Assembly (NCBI GenBank): GCA_947044365.1
Contig: OX345641.1
Span: 7,422,565-7,486,564 of the forward strand
Reading direction: 5' to 3'
Source: Petrosia ficiformis
Lineage: Eukaryota; Porifera; Demospongiae; Haplosclerida; Petrosiidae
Length of the DNA: 64,000 nucleotides
Made by a program: the position numbers and the translations under genes. Shown piece by piece: positions 34,351-45,672 of this stretch (position 1 is its first letter; each line of letters starts with the position of its first letter). A model generated the notes under the pieces. That model was not told the origin of the DNA. It searched no databases and saw nothing but the letters and a program-made list of their open reading frames with translations.

Positions 34351-37300
34351 ATATCAAATGTCTTCCAATTATAAAGAGACATCCAAATGGTGCTGTGGTA
34401 GCTGAAGCTATTGATAGAATGCATTCTGCATTCTCAGCAACAACAAGAAATATAGCAGCTATTGACTTTGGCACTACTAACTGTTCACTTGCTTATTGCA
34501 CTACAGAAGATGAAGGAATGGAATTACTAAAATTGACTACTCAAGAGGGTCAGGTCCGTATTCCTACAATATTACTAGTGAATGAGGAAGGGGAACCAAT
34601 AGATTTTGGTTATGGAGCTATACATCAGTACCAGAGACTTGATCCAAGTGAACAGATGAGGTATCATTTGTTTGAAAGGATTAAGTTAGCACTTGGACCT
34701 GATGAGGTACATTATAATTGTAATAACTATTATATACAATAATAATTTATGCTCACTGCTATAATAGAATTTTTAAAATAGCATTTGGTTAGTACAGTTG
34801 CAAGTATTTAACAATTAGTTGGATATTCAGGATACATACATACATCTAATGCCATAGCTACTTTGATCTAAATAATATAAATTATATTAAAATATGTAAA
34901 ATATATATGTAATTAATTATCATGCCTAATATCTCATTAGATGCACAACAAGTGTATATAGAGAAAAAAGTATCCCTATGACTGCTTTGTGGTGTCCATC
35001 ATTCAGTAATCATGGCTGACTTTATCATGCCTGGAACACAACAGCCTATTATAGTTATTATTTTGATTATCAACTCTCCTTACCTTTTAAGGACCTTCTA
35101 GAACTTTAGAAATATAGGATCTCCTAAAAAGAACGGCACCAGGAAGTAAACGAGTGGGCGTGCTCAAACAACATGGATGATAACCCTAACGATCCCAGGG
35201 CCTAAACGGGGGGGGTTCCGCCCCCCAGACCCCCCCTCCCCATTTACTTCCTGGTGCCGTTCTTTTTAGGAGATCAGAAATATATTTCAGGAAGAATAGC
35301 CAGCCATTAGTTCCAGCTTCTACATAAGCTAGTAAAGCTACAGCTTTCTTTCTCTGTACTCTGTAGAGCTTGAGCGCACGTTCTATTATGCGCCACACCC
35401 ATTAATTGACCGAGCCCCCGGGAAGGACGTAACTTCCTTAACTACGTATACAACGCATACTCGCGCAGGTGACACAAGAATATTATATATATAAAAACAT
35501 ACATCGAACCCGTGGGAAAGCAATCATAGGGATGGCCCTACAGGCCATTAAAAAGGTTTGGAAACCTACAAGGATTTAATTAAAATATTTATTCTGCTTC
35601 TTTGTACATCTACTAGATAGGATAAGGAAAATGGAATTACAATTACTGGATTATAAATACACCCGGCTATATCCATAACAACATACATAACCTATTATTA
35701 AATTATAATTTCCACTATTCCTTGCAACTGTACTGTCCAATAAATTAGTTATTGTAACTCTTATTTTTACAGTGTACATATATACTCAATTCTCTTGTCT
35801 GATGTCCTCGCTACACCTTATTGTTCATATATTTTCTCTGTATTTGTATATAAGAGTTTATTATTAAACAAAAATACTTCTTCGTTGTTTTACTTCTCAG
35901 TTACTTTTGTTATATTTTGTCTCGTGGGCCCACCTGGGCGTCATTAAATATAATCTGTACATGCATGTGTGTATTTATGTTATGTTGCACATTTAGAATT
36001 TTCTGTTACAAAGTTACTATAATATACCTTTCTCATATGCTATCTTGGTTTCAGGAAATTTGCCGTGACACTACAATTTCTGATGTCAACAGCAAAAGGT
36101 TCTTTTTAAGAGATGTGATTGCTTTGTTTATCAAGTGTTTGAAAGATGAATTTGAGAACACTCTCACAATGAGGAACATTGATGACCAAACAGATCATAC
36201 GTCAGATAGTGACACAGACGGTGTCTTGACAGCTACTGATTTTCACTGGGTGATAACAGTTCCAGCAATATGGAGTGCATCAGGAAAACAAATGATGAGA
36301 GAGGCAGCATATCAGGTGAATAGTTAATTTTTTAAATTTATTCCCCGTGCTCTATTACAAGCCACCAGGCCACCAGATGATTCTGTTAAGTCTAGGCCTA
36401 GTCCTAGAAACTATATGTACACATAGATGGTCTACGCCAAACAAAACCTCACGGGCTATTTGCAATATAACATATTTAGGTCCTGTTGTGCCTGATACAC
36501 TGAGCTATGGATTGAGGAAAAGAAGAGTTAGGGACAGAGCTAAACAAGCTGCAGAGACCAAAGAGATGAGAGAAACAAGACTGTTTAAGAGAAGAGAAGC
36601 TTCATTTGTCTTGAAGTTTCAAGATCATTCCAGCCGAGATCTTTTCTTTAACATCATTATTATTCCTACTTTGTTCAGCAGGTGACACCTCTAAAACCAG
36701 CCCATGAAGTGTTGCATTTTGCTCTTTTTCCATCTCAAACACATAAACACATAAACACTTGCTTTTGCTCTGTCAAAAATTTGGTTATTCTAACCACACC
36801 TTCTCAGGCTCGGCCCACAATAATTGCGTGCAAGCATTCTCTAGTAATACATGATATACAATAAAGTTAATGAACCACTTTAAAATCTTGTTTTGTGTAC
36901 CTAGTCCATCCATTATTTAACTACTACCAGCACTATGCACAAAGTAAATGTAATTATGAAACATTAGTTGACCACACCGGCTGCAAATAATTATTTAGAC
37001 GAAATGTTTGCTACGTTTTGTTGCCCATTACTTTAGTGTCATTGCTGCACCATTGTAGCGTACCCAATTCTACATAGGAGAATAGGGAAAAGGTTTAGCA
37101 GTTTCTTGTTTCCTAAAGTTTTGTACTATAACTCTAGCAAACGTTTTGGACGTACTGATTTTTTCTTTGCAAAATTAGTTGTTTCAGATTGAGCCAAAAC
37201 TGTTTCTAGAGTTAGATAATGATGTCCTTATTATGTTTCCAAAGTGATTTTGATCAATAATATTATCTGTTAGAACCATGAGAATTTTAGTATTCTCTCG

Positions 37301-39997
37301 AAATTCTAATTTTACCCTGAACTATATATAGCCTTTGGTATTAATTTTTTCATTGCAAAATCAATCGTTTTAGATTGAGCCAAAACTGTTTCTAGAGTTA
37401 GATAATGATGTCCTTATTATGTTTCCAAAGTGGTTTTGATCAATAATATTATCTGTTAGAACCGTGAGCATTTTAGTATTCTCTCGAAATTCCAATTTTT
37501 ACCCTGAACTATAGCCTTTGGTATTAATTTTTTCATTGCAAAATCAATTGAGCCAAAACTGTTTCTAGAGTTAGATAATGATGTCCTTATTATGTTTCCA
37601 AAGTGGTTTTGATCAATAATATTATCTGTTAGAACCGTGAGCATTTTAGTATTCTCTCGAAATTCCAATTTTTACCCTGAACTATAGCCTTTGGTATTAA
37701 TTTTTTCATTGCAAAATCAATTGAGCCAAAACTGTTTCTAGAGTTAGATAATGATGTCCTTATTATGTTTCCAAAGTGGTTTTGATCAATAATATTATCT
37801 GTTAGAACCGTGAGCATTTAGTATTCTCTCCAAATTCCAATTTTTATCCTTTAGTGTCATTGCTGCAGCATTGCAGTGTACCCATTTCTACATAGGAGAA
37901 TATGGAAAAGGTTTAGCTTCCTAAAGCTTTGTACTATAACTTCAGTTTCAAATTTCACTGATTATACATGTAGTATGACAATACTATAATTCATTTCAAA
38001 AGCAGATAAAAGAATGATTGCTCTGTAGTGTTCCACACATGACTTTCTCATGCTTGAAGCACAGCAGCCTATTATTATTATTTTGATCACATACTGTTTT
38101 TACTCGATCTTGTAGAACTATATTTCAGATAGAACCGTTATTACTTCCAGTTTCTGAAGAAGCTTTCTTTCTGCTGATCTATATAGCATTAGCGTTCATT
38201 ATAAATTGTGCCACACCCATTAATTGACCAAGCCCCCTGGAATGACACAACTTCCTTAACTCCATGTATGTATACAGGCATACACGTATGTGACACAAGA
38301 ATATATATAAATATAGATTCAACTATGTTGAAAGTACTCTTAAGGATGGCCATGCAAACCATAATAACAACTCAGGGGAGGAGACAGCTAAATAAAAATG
38401 TGGGGATCCGAAGACCATATGTTGGGTTACACGCAAAGATGTGCAGCATTTCCATGTGCTATGCCCTCTTAGGGAGGTCTAGGTGTATGCCCCCAAGAAA
38501 AATTAAAATTTGGAATCTCCGAGATTGCTTCTGGTGAAATCTGAGAGCTAAAATCAGTAATTTATAGTAGTATTATGTAGTACACTATAAGTATTTAGCT
38601 ACTAAAGTGGTGGGACTCATCCCCCCAATTATGATTTGGGGGAGGGGGGATAGAGTCCGCTTTGCACCCCCTGTTATTTCTTCCCATGTAGTTATAGCAG
38701 GAAAGAAATTTTGGTTTTGACCACATGTACAGCCCTTTTTTTATTACTTTCAGCAAATATATTTGTGACAGTATGTAGTTATAATTATGTGATCTTATGC
38801 TCACTGCCAATTAGCTGATGCTCTCCGTCCTATATATACAAATGTACATGTAGTATTAAAGGATTCATTTTGACCCATTTTTTTTCATATAGTACAAAAT
38901 TAATGTACCTGTCTCTTTCATTCCAACAGGCTGGCTTATGTCGTACTCCTAGTATTGAAAAACTTGCAGTTGTAAGTCGTAGTGTCCATTCACAAAAACA
39001 AAAATTGAAGGTAAAATATCCAGAAAGGTTGTCACTGGCATTTGAGCCTGAGGCTGCTTCATTCTCCTGCCGAAATATGAAAGACAATGATATTCCAGAG
39101 TATTGTAAACCTGTAGCTCAAATTCCTGAGATAGATAAATATATTGTGGTTGATATCGGAGCAGGAACTGCTGATATTTCAGCTCATGGGGTAACATCAG
39201 AGGGGAATATTGAGGTTCTCACACCACCCGAAGGTAACCTATGTGGAGGCATTGCTGTGAATAAAGAATTTGAATATTTTCTGTCACAATTAGTTTGTGA
39301 TCCAGAATTCTCAACATACACTTACACTGATGATGAAGCTGTCAATGCAGCAAGTATATTAAATGTACGTGATATCATTTATAAAGATTTTGAAGAGGAG
39401 AAGACACGATTTGGACAACACTACATGTCTAGATATACAGGCAAAAATATTGACCCTGCACATGAAACATTCAAAGTGAGATTACATGACTTTTGCGATT
39501 TCTATTTTGAACATCTCCAAAAAGGAATACATCAACTAAACTCAAAAGATGATGGAAAGGTAACGCTCAAGAATAAAATGTTGGTCATCCAATATTCACA
39601 AATGGAGGAGTTTTTTGATCGCCCAGTCCAAAAAATCCTAATAATTCTTAAAAATTGTCTGGAACGTTTGGATAACAAGGTTCATACCATTTATCTTGTG
39701 GGTGGATTTGGAGGTTGCCAGTACATGTATTATCGTGTTGAAAAAGAATTGAAACAACTCTATGGTCCCAATAGATTCAGAATAATAGTTCCTAAACATC
39801 CTCATTTAGCTGTTGTTGAAGGTGCATGTGAATATCGTAAAAATCCACAACTCGTAAGATCTCGTGTTGCCAAGGCAACATATGGAACAGAAGTAATGTC
39901 ATCATTTGATGACAAAATACATGATCATCGATATCTTCACATGACATGTTTTGGGATCCACAAATGTAAATATTTGTTTAGCCCTCTTAATCATTGA
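34351..39997 (+). CDS. H5: HSPA12-like HSP70 ATPase, start unresolved and tail broken
   Basis: Exon 1 (about 34351-34706), exon 2 (36055-36315) and exon 3 (38930-39997) join in phase 0. Motifs are intact: IDFGTTNCS in exon 1, VVDIGAGTADIS and LVGGFGGCQYM in exon 3. Exon 1 lacks an in-frame ATG upstream of the RHPNG block; an AG at 34349-34350 suggests an upstream exon that I could not place. A one-base gain relative to paralogues at SPL (about 39985) causes a stop at 39995-39997. The product would keep the whole ATPase but lose the last roughly 80-100 residues. Introns hold a MITE, a long tandem repeat and other elements. Confidence 0.8.
34973..35533. mobile_element. Element with TATCCCTATGACTGCTTT ends, in H5 intron 1
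   Basis: It begins tatccctatgactgcttt and ends aaagcaatcatagggat, the inverse. It matches 45877-46068 plus 46680-47509 (where another element is nested) and part of 38010-38350. A 159-bp MITE is inserted inside it. Confidence 0.7.
35117..35275. mobile_element. 159-bp MITE with perfect 9-bp target duplication
   Basis: Inverted ends of about 32 bp (gatctcctaaaaagaacggc and its inverse) enclose a G/C-run-rich centre. The 9-bp sequence agaaatata flanks both sides exactly (35108-35116 and 35276-35284). A 9-bp duplication fits the Mutator-like superfamily. Perfect arms suggest recent insertion. Confidence 0.85.
37033..37942. repeat. Tandem repeat of about 175-186 bp, four units, in H5 intron 2
   Basis: Units starting near 37187, 37373, 37547 and 37721 carry the gagccaaaactgtttctaga and gatcaataatattatctgtt blocks. 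Two units are nearly identical and yield the same translated frame. The outer flanks (ttagtgtcattgctgca ... tacataggagaat) are also a direct repeat. Confidence 0.85.
38010..38350. mobile_element. Degraded copy of the TATCCCTATGA element
   Basis: It shares cacacccattaattgaccaag and the gatggcc end with 35390-35540 and 46735-47510. The left terminus is eroded. Confidence 0.55.
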
Positions 39998-40240
39998 AGG
40001 GGAACAGGTTGAATTTGACAAGGTCAAGAGAAAAAAAAAAGGACTTTTTCTATACGAGAAGTCCAAAAGGAAATTTGAAGTACGGAGTAAACGTTGTAGA
40101 TAGTATCTCTCTACCTTTTCCAAATACTGAACAGGGTACTAATCGAAAATGTACTTAACATTTGACTTTAGTCATACAGAGATTCAAGTACATGCTTACA
40201 ATGAGTCATCTAATAGTGAATGTAGAGCTGTAATTGAATA
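39998..40240 (+). pseudogene. Scrambled H5 tail
   Basis: HSPA12-like tail homology continues after the premature stop, but in shifting frames. About 57 bp is deleted at the AAG AGA junction (about 40031), and another base is lost in the GTNRK/MYLTFDFSHTEIQVHAY region (about 40145). The ancestral stop TAG is at 40238-40240. Confidence 0.8.
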
Positions 40241-40330
40241 GATTGAAGTATGTAACAAGCCAAGTCTCATTTAGTTTGATCAGTAATGATTTCTTATCAT
40301 TTTTTATTTGTTATGGTAATTTAAAATGCA

Positions 40331-40500
40331 ATTGCAAATATACACAAGATATATATACGTATAAAGGAAAGGAATTCTTTAGACAACCACTTTTGTACAT
40401 TTGATATAATACGAAAGTTCAAACCATCAGCCTGGGCTAAACATGGAACAGGATAGGATTTTATTCCACTGGAAATAGCAAAACAAGTGAGCTAGTGTAG
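40331..40500 (+). pseudogene. Decayed copy of MCU exon 1 (relic B)
   Basis: It aligns with 27577-27745 (blocks gaattcttt, tttgatat, catggaaca and aaacaagtgag). It follows the H5 tail, as relic A follows the H3 tail. The frame is destroyed. Confidence 0.65.
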
Positions 40501-40769
40501 TTAGTAATACTGTTGGCCTTGAAGCTTCCATTAGTACCACTTCATCATTGCAAAGAATAGGTGCTCTGAAATGTATGTATTTTGATGAATATTTATAAAG
40601 TTACATATAGTGATAAATGGACTACCCTCTTTAAAAATATTTCTGGGGAGAACCATGTACACAATTATATATGTGTACAATATAATCTATGATATAGCAC
40701 TTTTTTTCTTCCCCTATTAGCGGGACTTTTTCTGGCCAGAAATAAGTGAATTTATGTTCCCAAACAATT

Positions 40770-41125
40770 ATAGGCATAGGTGTAGGAATGGGGGGGGGCA
40801 GGGGGCCATGCCCCCCCCCCCCCCCCAACCAAAATGCAATGGAATATTTTATTTTAATGCGCTTAGTGCAGAAAAACAGTTTAATTATTATGACAATTAA
40901 CTTGTTTACCAATATGCAAGTCTTCACTACTACAGAGCTTATCTTTATGCATGACTTGCTAACATTAAAATAAACGACGAAGGCATTACTTTGGAAAAAT
41001 GTGATTTTTTTGCTGTATGACTAAGATCTTGTTTTATTAATCAAAACTATAGTTTATTAACATAAACATATGCATGATCAGTGGGTTGGCCCCCCCAATA
41101 TGAAATTTATTCCTACGCTTATGAT
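40770..41125. mobile_element. Probable non-autonomous element with poly-G/C subterminal runs
   Basis: The ends cataggtgtaggaat and attcctacgcttatg are imperfect inverses. Each is followed inward by a run of G or C. It lies in the 1.5-kb gap between H5 and H6, which otherwise shows no gene. Confidence 0.5.
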
Positions 41126-41723
41126 AGGGACACTTTTTTCTCAATAATATATCTTTTTTACATGTGTAAGCATCCCAAATTTCATAAGTTTGTATTATTT
41201 GTACTATTTTATTAAATAATAGGCTATTTGACAAAATATATATATAAGTAGACAAGGAGGTTAAATGAGACTAACCCATCCAATGGTCTTTAAATGAGTC
41301 ACTAAGGAGGTCTCTATTTTCTGCTTAGCCCATTCTGCTGCTGAGAGCTTCATCATACGGCAATTGTTATCATTATTATTATGGAGAACAATAATCCAGA
41401 CCCTAAACCTCTTTATATTTGTTTGTTTACAAACCATGAAAAATTAACTGGAACTATTATAAATATATCATTGCATAACAATCACTAAATTTCCCAAAGA
41501 ATGAAGTTATATAGTTATACATTGTGTCATATTATGAATGACATATGTATAAATATGTATTTGTATGTTTTATTTATACAAAAAATATTTTATATAATGT
41601 GTCATTTTGCAAACCTTTTTGTCATAAAAAAAACAAACTGAAATACAAAGCAAAGACCCTAACTATAAATTATAACAAACCAATCACAATTATTATGAAT
41701 CAGTAATTAAAATATTACACACA

Positions 41724-44700
41724 TTAATATTGCATTACATTTTCTGTACATGTTTCACTAATCAGAAAGTCTATTACAGCTCTACGTTCAATCTTAGAAG
41801 ACTCATCATAAGCACGTACTTGAATCTCTGAGTGACTGAAGTCAAATGTTAAGTACACATCACGATAAATACCTTCGTCAGTATTTGGACTGGGTACAGT
41901 TATAGTACCTAATATCTTTACTCCTTCTTTTAAAACGTTATTTCGACTTCTGGTATACTCGAGGTCTTTTTTATCTGAAATTAACAAGTTGAACTGCACC
42001 GATTTCTGTAATGGGTCAGCAGGATAGTATAAGTTTCTCTTGACCTGATTATAATTGATGCATTCTCCTTCAATAACGAGTGGGCTAAACAGATGTTTAC
42101 AAAGCTTCTCCCCAGACTTTGTTTTGTGATAGTATCGAACATCATGTATTTTTTGATCAAATGGCATCAGTGTTTCTGTGCCATACGTTGCTTCGGCAAC
42201 ACGAGATCTTATTAGCTCTGGATTTTTACGATATTGAATTGCACCCTCTACAACAGCTAAATAGGCAGCTTTGGGAATTATAACTGTAAATCTGTTTGGA
42301 CCATAACGAGATTTCAATAGTTCCTGCACACGATAATACATGTACCTACAACCTCCAAATCCTCCAACAAGGTAAATGGTACTAACATCGTTGTTCAAAT
42401 CATCTAGCATTTTTATGAGGACATTTTCAATTTTTGAGACTGCCCGACGAAAGAATTCCTCCATTTTTGAAAACTGTATGTGCAACATCCTACGACCTCC
42501 AAGACATATTCTCCTATCATTCATTCGAGTTACTCCTTCTTCTAGACGTTGTTTATAGAAGTCATAAAAACTCTCACTTAATTTTACATAGGCAAATTTG
42601 TCTTGGTTTAACTTCATGTCAGTGTTGTCTATTGATACATACGTTTTTCCAAACTTTACTTTTTCCTCTTCAAACTCATTATAAACGATAGTACGTATGT
42701 CTAGTTTATGTTGTGCATTGGTCTCATTATTAGGAGTGGAGAGGTATCTTGAAAACCCAGGATCACCAACTAGTTTAGTAAGGAAGTGCATAAATTCTTG
42801 ATTCACAGAATTACCCCCAGATAGGCTTCCCTCAGGAGGTGTGAGAATCTTAATATTTCCCTCGTATGTCAACCCATGAGCTGATAAATCAGCAGTCCCT
42901 CCTCCAACATCAACAACAATGTATTTGCCAGATTTTGGAATTTCATTTTGAGGAATGGCATACTCAGCAATATCTTGTTCTTTCATTGCACGACAGTAGA
43001 ATGAAGCAGCCTCGGGCTCTAACACCAGGGATAACTTTTCTGGATATTCCACATTTTGTACTTGTACTAAATGTGAAATACTAGTGGCAACTGAAATTTT
43101 ATCAATCGGACGAGTACCACACAGCCCAGCCTGTTGTAATGATATAATTGAATTTGTATATAGTGCAGCAAATCATATCGAGTATACAAATAATGTATTT
43201 TTCATGTGTTTTAGTTATACTATAATCATAAGCCAATCCATGCATAATTGAATGTAAAAGCAAATTTTAATACAATAGACTCATATAACTTATATTATAG
43301 AAAGTATATATATGCATTGTCATAGCAATGGGACACTGTTAATTAATATGTTATGGCATACATATGATTATTAATTTATTGTTGTGAATATTTTGGTTGA
43401 AGTGTTCACCTGATATGCTGCTTCTCTCATCATTTGTTTTGCTTGTTGATTCCAAATTGCAGGAACTGTTATGACCCAGTCAAAATCAGAAGCTGTCAAG
43501 ACATGTACAGTACATGTGGTAGAGTCCGTGCCTCTACTTGTGTATATAGAACGACCAGACCTACCGCTCAGTTTTAAAAACTGCTCTAGCTCATCTTTCA
43601 AATATTTGATGAACAAAGATATCACATCTATTAAAAAAAACATTTCTCCATTGATATCTGGAATTTTAGTATCGCGATGAATATCCTGAAACAAAAATAT
43701 GAATGATATCATGATCACACTTGAACACTCAAAATGATTATTATTCATTGTATGTCTACAAAACATTTATCTGTGCATTCATAAATAGGGTAAAGGGTAT
43801 ACCAGGCTCCACCTACTTTTGAGATTGGATGGCGGTGATCCAGGAGGAAGTCTGATCTATCGAGCAAACATTTGTCCGGCTCTGGAAGTTTGTCACAGGT
43901 GTTTATATGAAAATTAGAACACATGTAAAACTGTGAATATCGTATTTACTACTTTTAATTTTATATAATATTTATTCTACTATCTGTGTTGAAAACTAAG
44001 ATAGCTAATGAACAAGTGATACATAGCTTTGTTAAAGAATTTGTTTATTTTAAAGATGAGTGAGAAAGAAGCAGTGGCTATAACTTTTCACAGGAATGCA
44101 CTTTGTTGTCTACAGACCAGATTTGGGAAGTCTGTTCATCCCCAAAATTTATGACTGTTGTTTAAATCTTCCAGGAACAGTATATGTTTTTTAAAAAGAC
44201 GAAAGAGTAATAATAACAGACAAAACAGTGCATTTCTACTCGCCATCTGATATTCACAGTTTACATGTAGTCTAATTTTCATACCAACACCTGCGACAAA
44301 ATTCCAGAGCTGTGACAAAAACGTTTGCTCGGTAGACCAGACTCCTTCCCCGCTGTCTGATTTCAAAAAGGGGTGGAGTCTGGAGACAAGACTAAGGCTA
44401 TACCCTAAATTGTAATCCATTAGACACTGTAACTATACTACCTTTGACTAACATGCCACTTGAGCTATATCATTTGACTTGCAAGTTAGTGAATTATACA
44501 TTCTAAACCATGTTAATTATTATATAATTAGCATACAACAAGACATTATTATGAAATTTTGAAGGAGTACTTCAGTTCAGCAAGAATCTGTGTATTAAGA
44601 CTGGAGTTACATTTTTACATATACAGAGACCCTAGTATTCAGAGTACATGGAATGTCAAAGACTCTATTTGTCTATTCTGTTTTTTTTCCTAATAATAAC

Positions 44701-44752
44701 TTTGAAGAATTGGAACAAAATAATGTGTATATATATAATTATATATATATAT

Positions 44753-44800
<48 letters not shown>

Positions 44801-44855
44801 ATACCTAAATTCAAGACATTAATTATTATCTTTTTGGGAAGTATTATATATTATT

Positions 44856-44889
<34 letters not shown>

Positions 44890-45326
44890 ATATGGATACC
44901 TAAATTCAAGACATTAATTATTATCTTTTTGGGAAGTTTTGCTATTATGACTACCATGGTACAATTTAAACGTACTTCATTAGGTCCAAGTGCCAACTTG
45001 ATTCTTTCAAACAAATGACACTTCACTTGCTGACTTACAAGTCCTTCATACTCGTGTATAGCTTGTTTACCAAAACTTTTCGGTTTCCCATCCTCGTCCA
45101 CTAATAATATTGTTGGAACACGGACCTGACCATCTTGGTTATCTAAGTTTATTAGTGTTAAAATTTCATCTTTTGCAGTGCAGTAACCAATAGAACAGTT
45201 AGTGGTACCGAAGTCAATAGCCGCTATGTATCCTGATGTCGCTAACAATCCAGAATCGGTTCTATCAATAGTTTCTGCTTTAATAACACCATTTGGATGT
45301 CTTTTTTCATCTCCTTGACTGGCCAT
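41724..45326 (-). CDS. H6: HSPA12-like HSP70 ATPase, complete
   Basis: Three exons (44976-45326, 43410-43685 and 41724-43130) give 677 residues, matching the human HSPA12 length. The start MASQGDEKRHPNG is well placed. ATPase motifs are phosphate-1 IDFGTTNCS (about 37-45), phosphate-2 VVDVGGGTADLS (about 281-292) and adenosine LVGGFGGCRYM (about 463). Exon 2 carries a Ser/Thr-rich loop before DFDWVITVPAIW. No damage is visible. Introns contain an inverted-repeat element and (AT)n runs. Divergent neighbour of G4. Confidence 0.93.
43787..44406. mobile_element. Inverted-repeat element with AGGGTA ends in H6 intron 1
   Basis: Arms of about 170 bp (43787-43960 and 44230-44406) are imperfect inverses, sharing gaggaagtctgat-like, cgagcaaac and gaaaattaga blocks. 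A 4-bp duplication, aaat, flanks it (43783-43786 and 44407-44410). Part of the arm (ccccgctgtctgat, caaaaagggg) resembles the ends of the RecQ-carrying element at 46071. Confidence 0.7.
44738..44895. repeat. Two (AT)n tracts with a duplicated flank
   Basis: (AT)n at 44738-44798 and 44857-44893 are each followed by ggatacctaaattcaagac, so tract plus flank is a tandem duplication in H6 intron 1. Confidence 0.9.
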
Positions 45327-45578
45327 TATAATAATAGTATTAGTAGCGAATTCTTTTGTGTTATGCAGACAGTTTTTGAATAATAAATGTATGCATTGTG
45401 ATCGTCTCGTGGGCGGTACAATAACTACGGTTGTGCATGCATGTAGTGTATAGATATCTTCGTAGGCTACATGCGCTTTGTATTTGCAGATTTGTAATTA
45501 CCAAGAAAGTTGCCACTCTTTTTAAGGTGTGTATTTTATTGTTTAGTGTATATATATATATATTATATATATATATAT

Positions 45579-45619
<41 letters not shown>

Positions 45620-45672
45620 ATTTAATGAAATTTAATGTCAATTAGCTATGTATAAATTATTATTAGGAAAAG
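45327..45672. promoter_or_regulatory. Probable bidirectional promoter between H6 and G4
   Basis: 346 bp lies between the divergent ATGs at 45326 (H6) and 45673 (G4). It includes (AT)n and (GT)n tracts at 45548-45612 and a GC-richer core near 45390-45470. The layout mirrors K3/H2. Confidence 0.5.

Noticed and set aside
37456..37817. Two near-identical small proteins on the minus strand
   Set aside because: They come from two recent units of the intronic tandem repeat.
44648..44917. Ile/Tyr-rich open frame
   Set aside because: It is the translation of (AT)n tracts within the first intron of H6.
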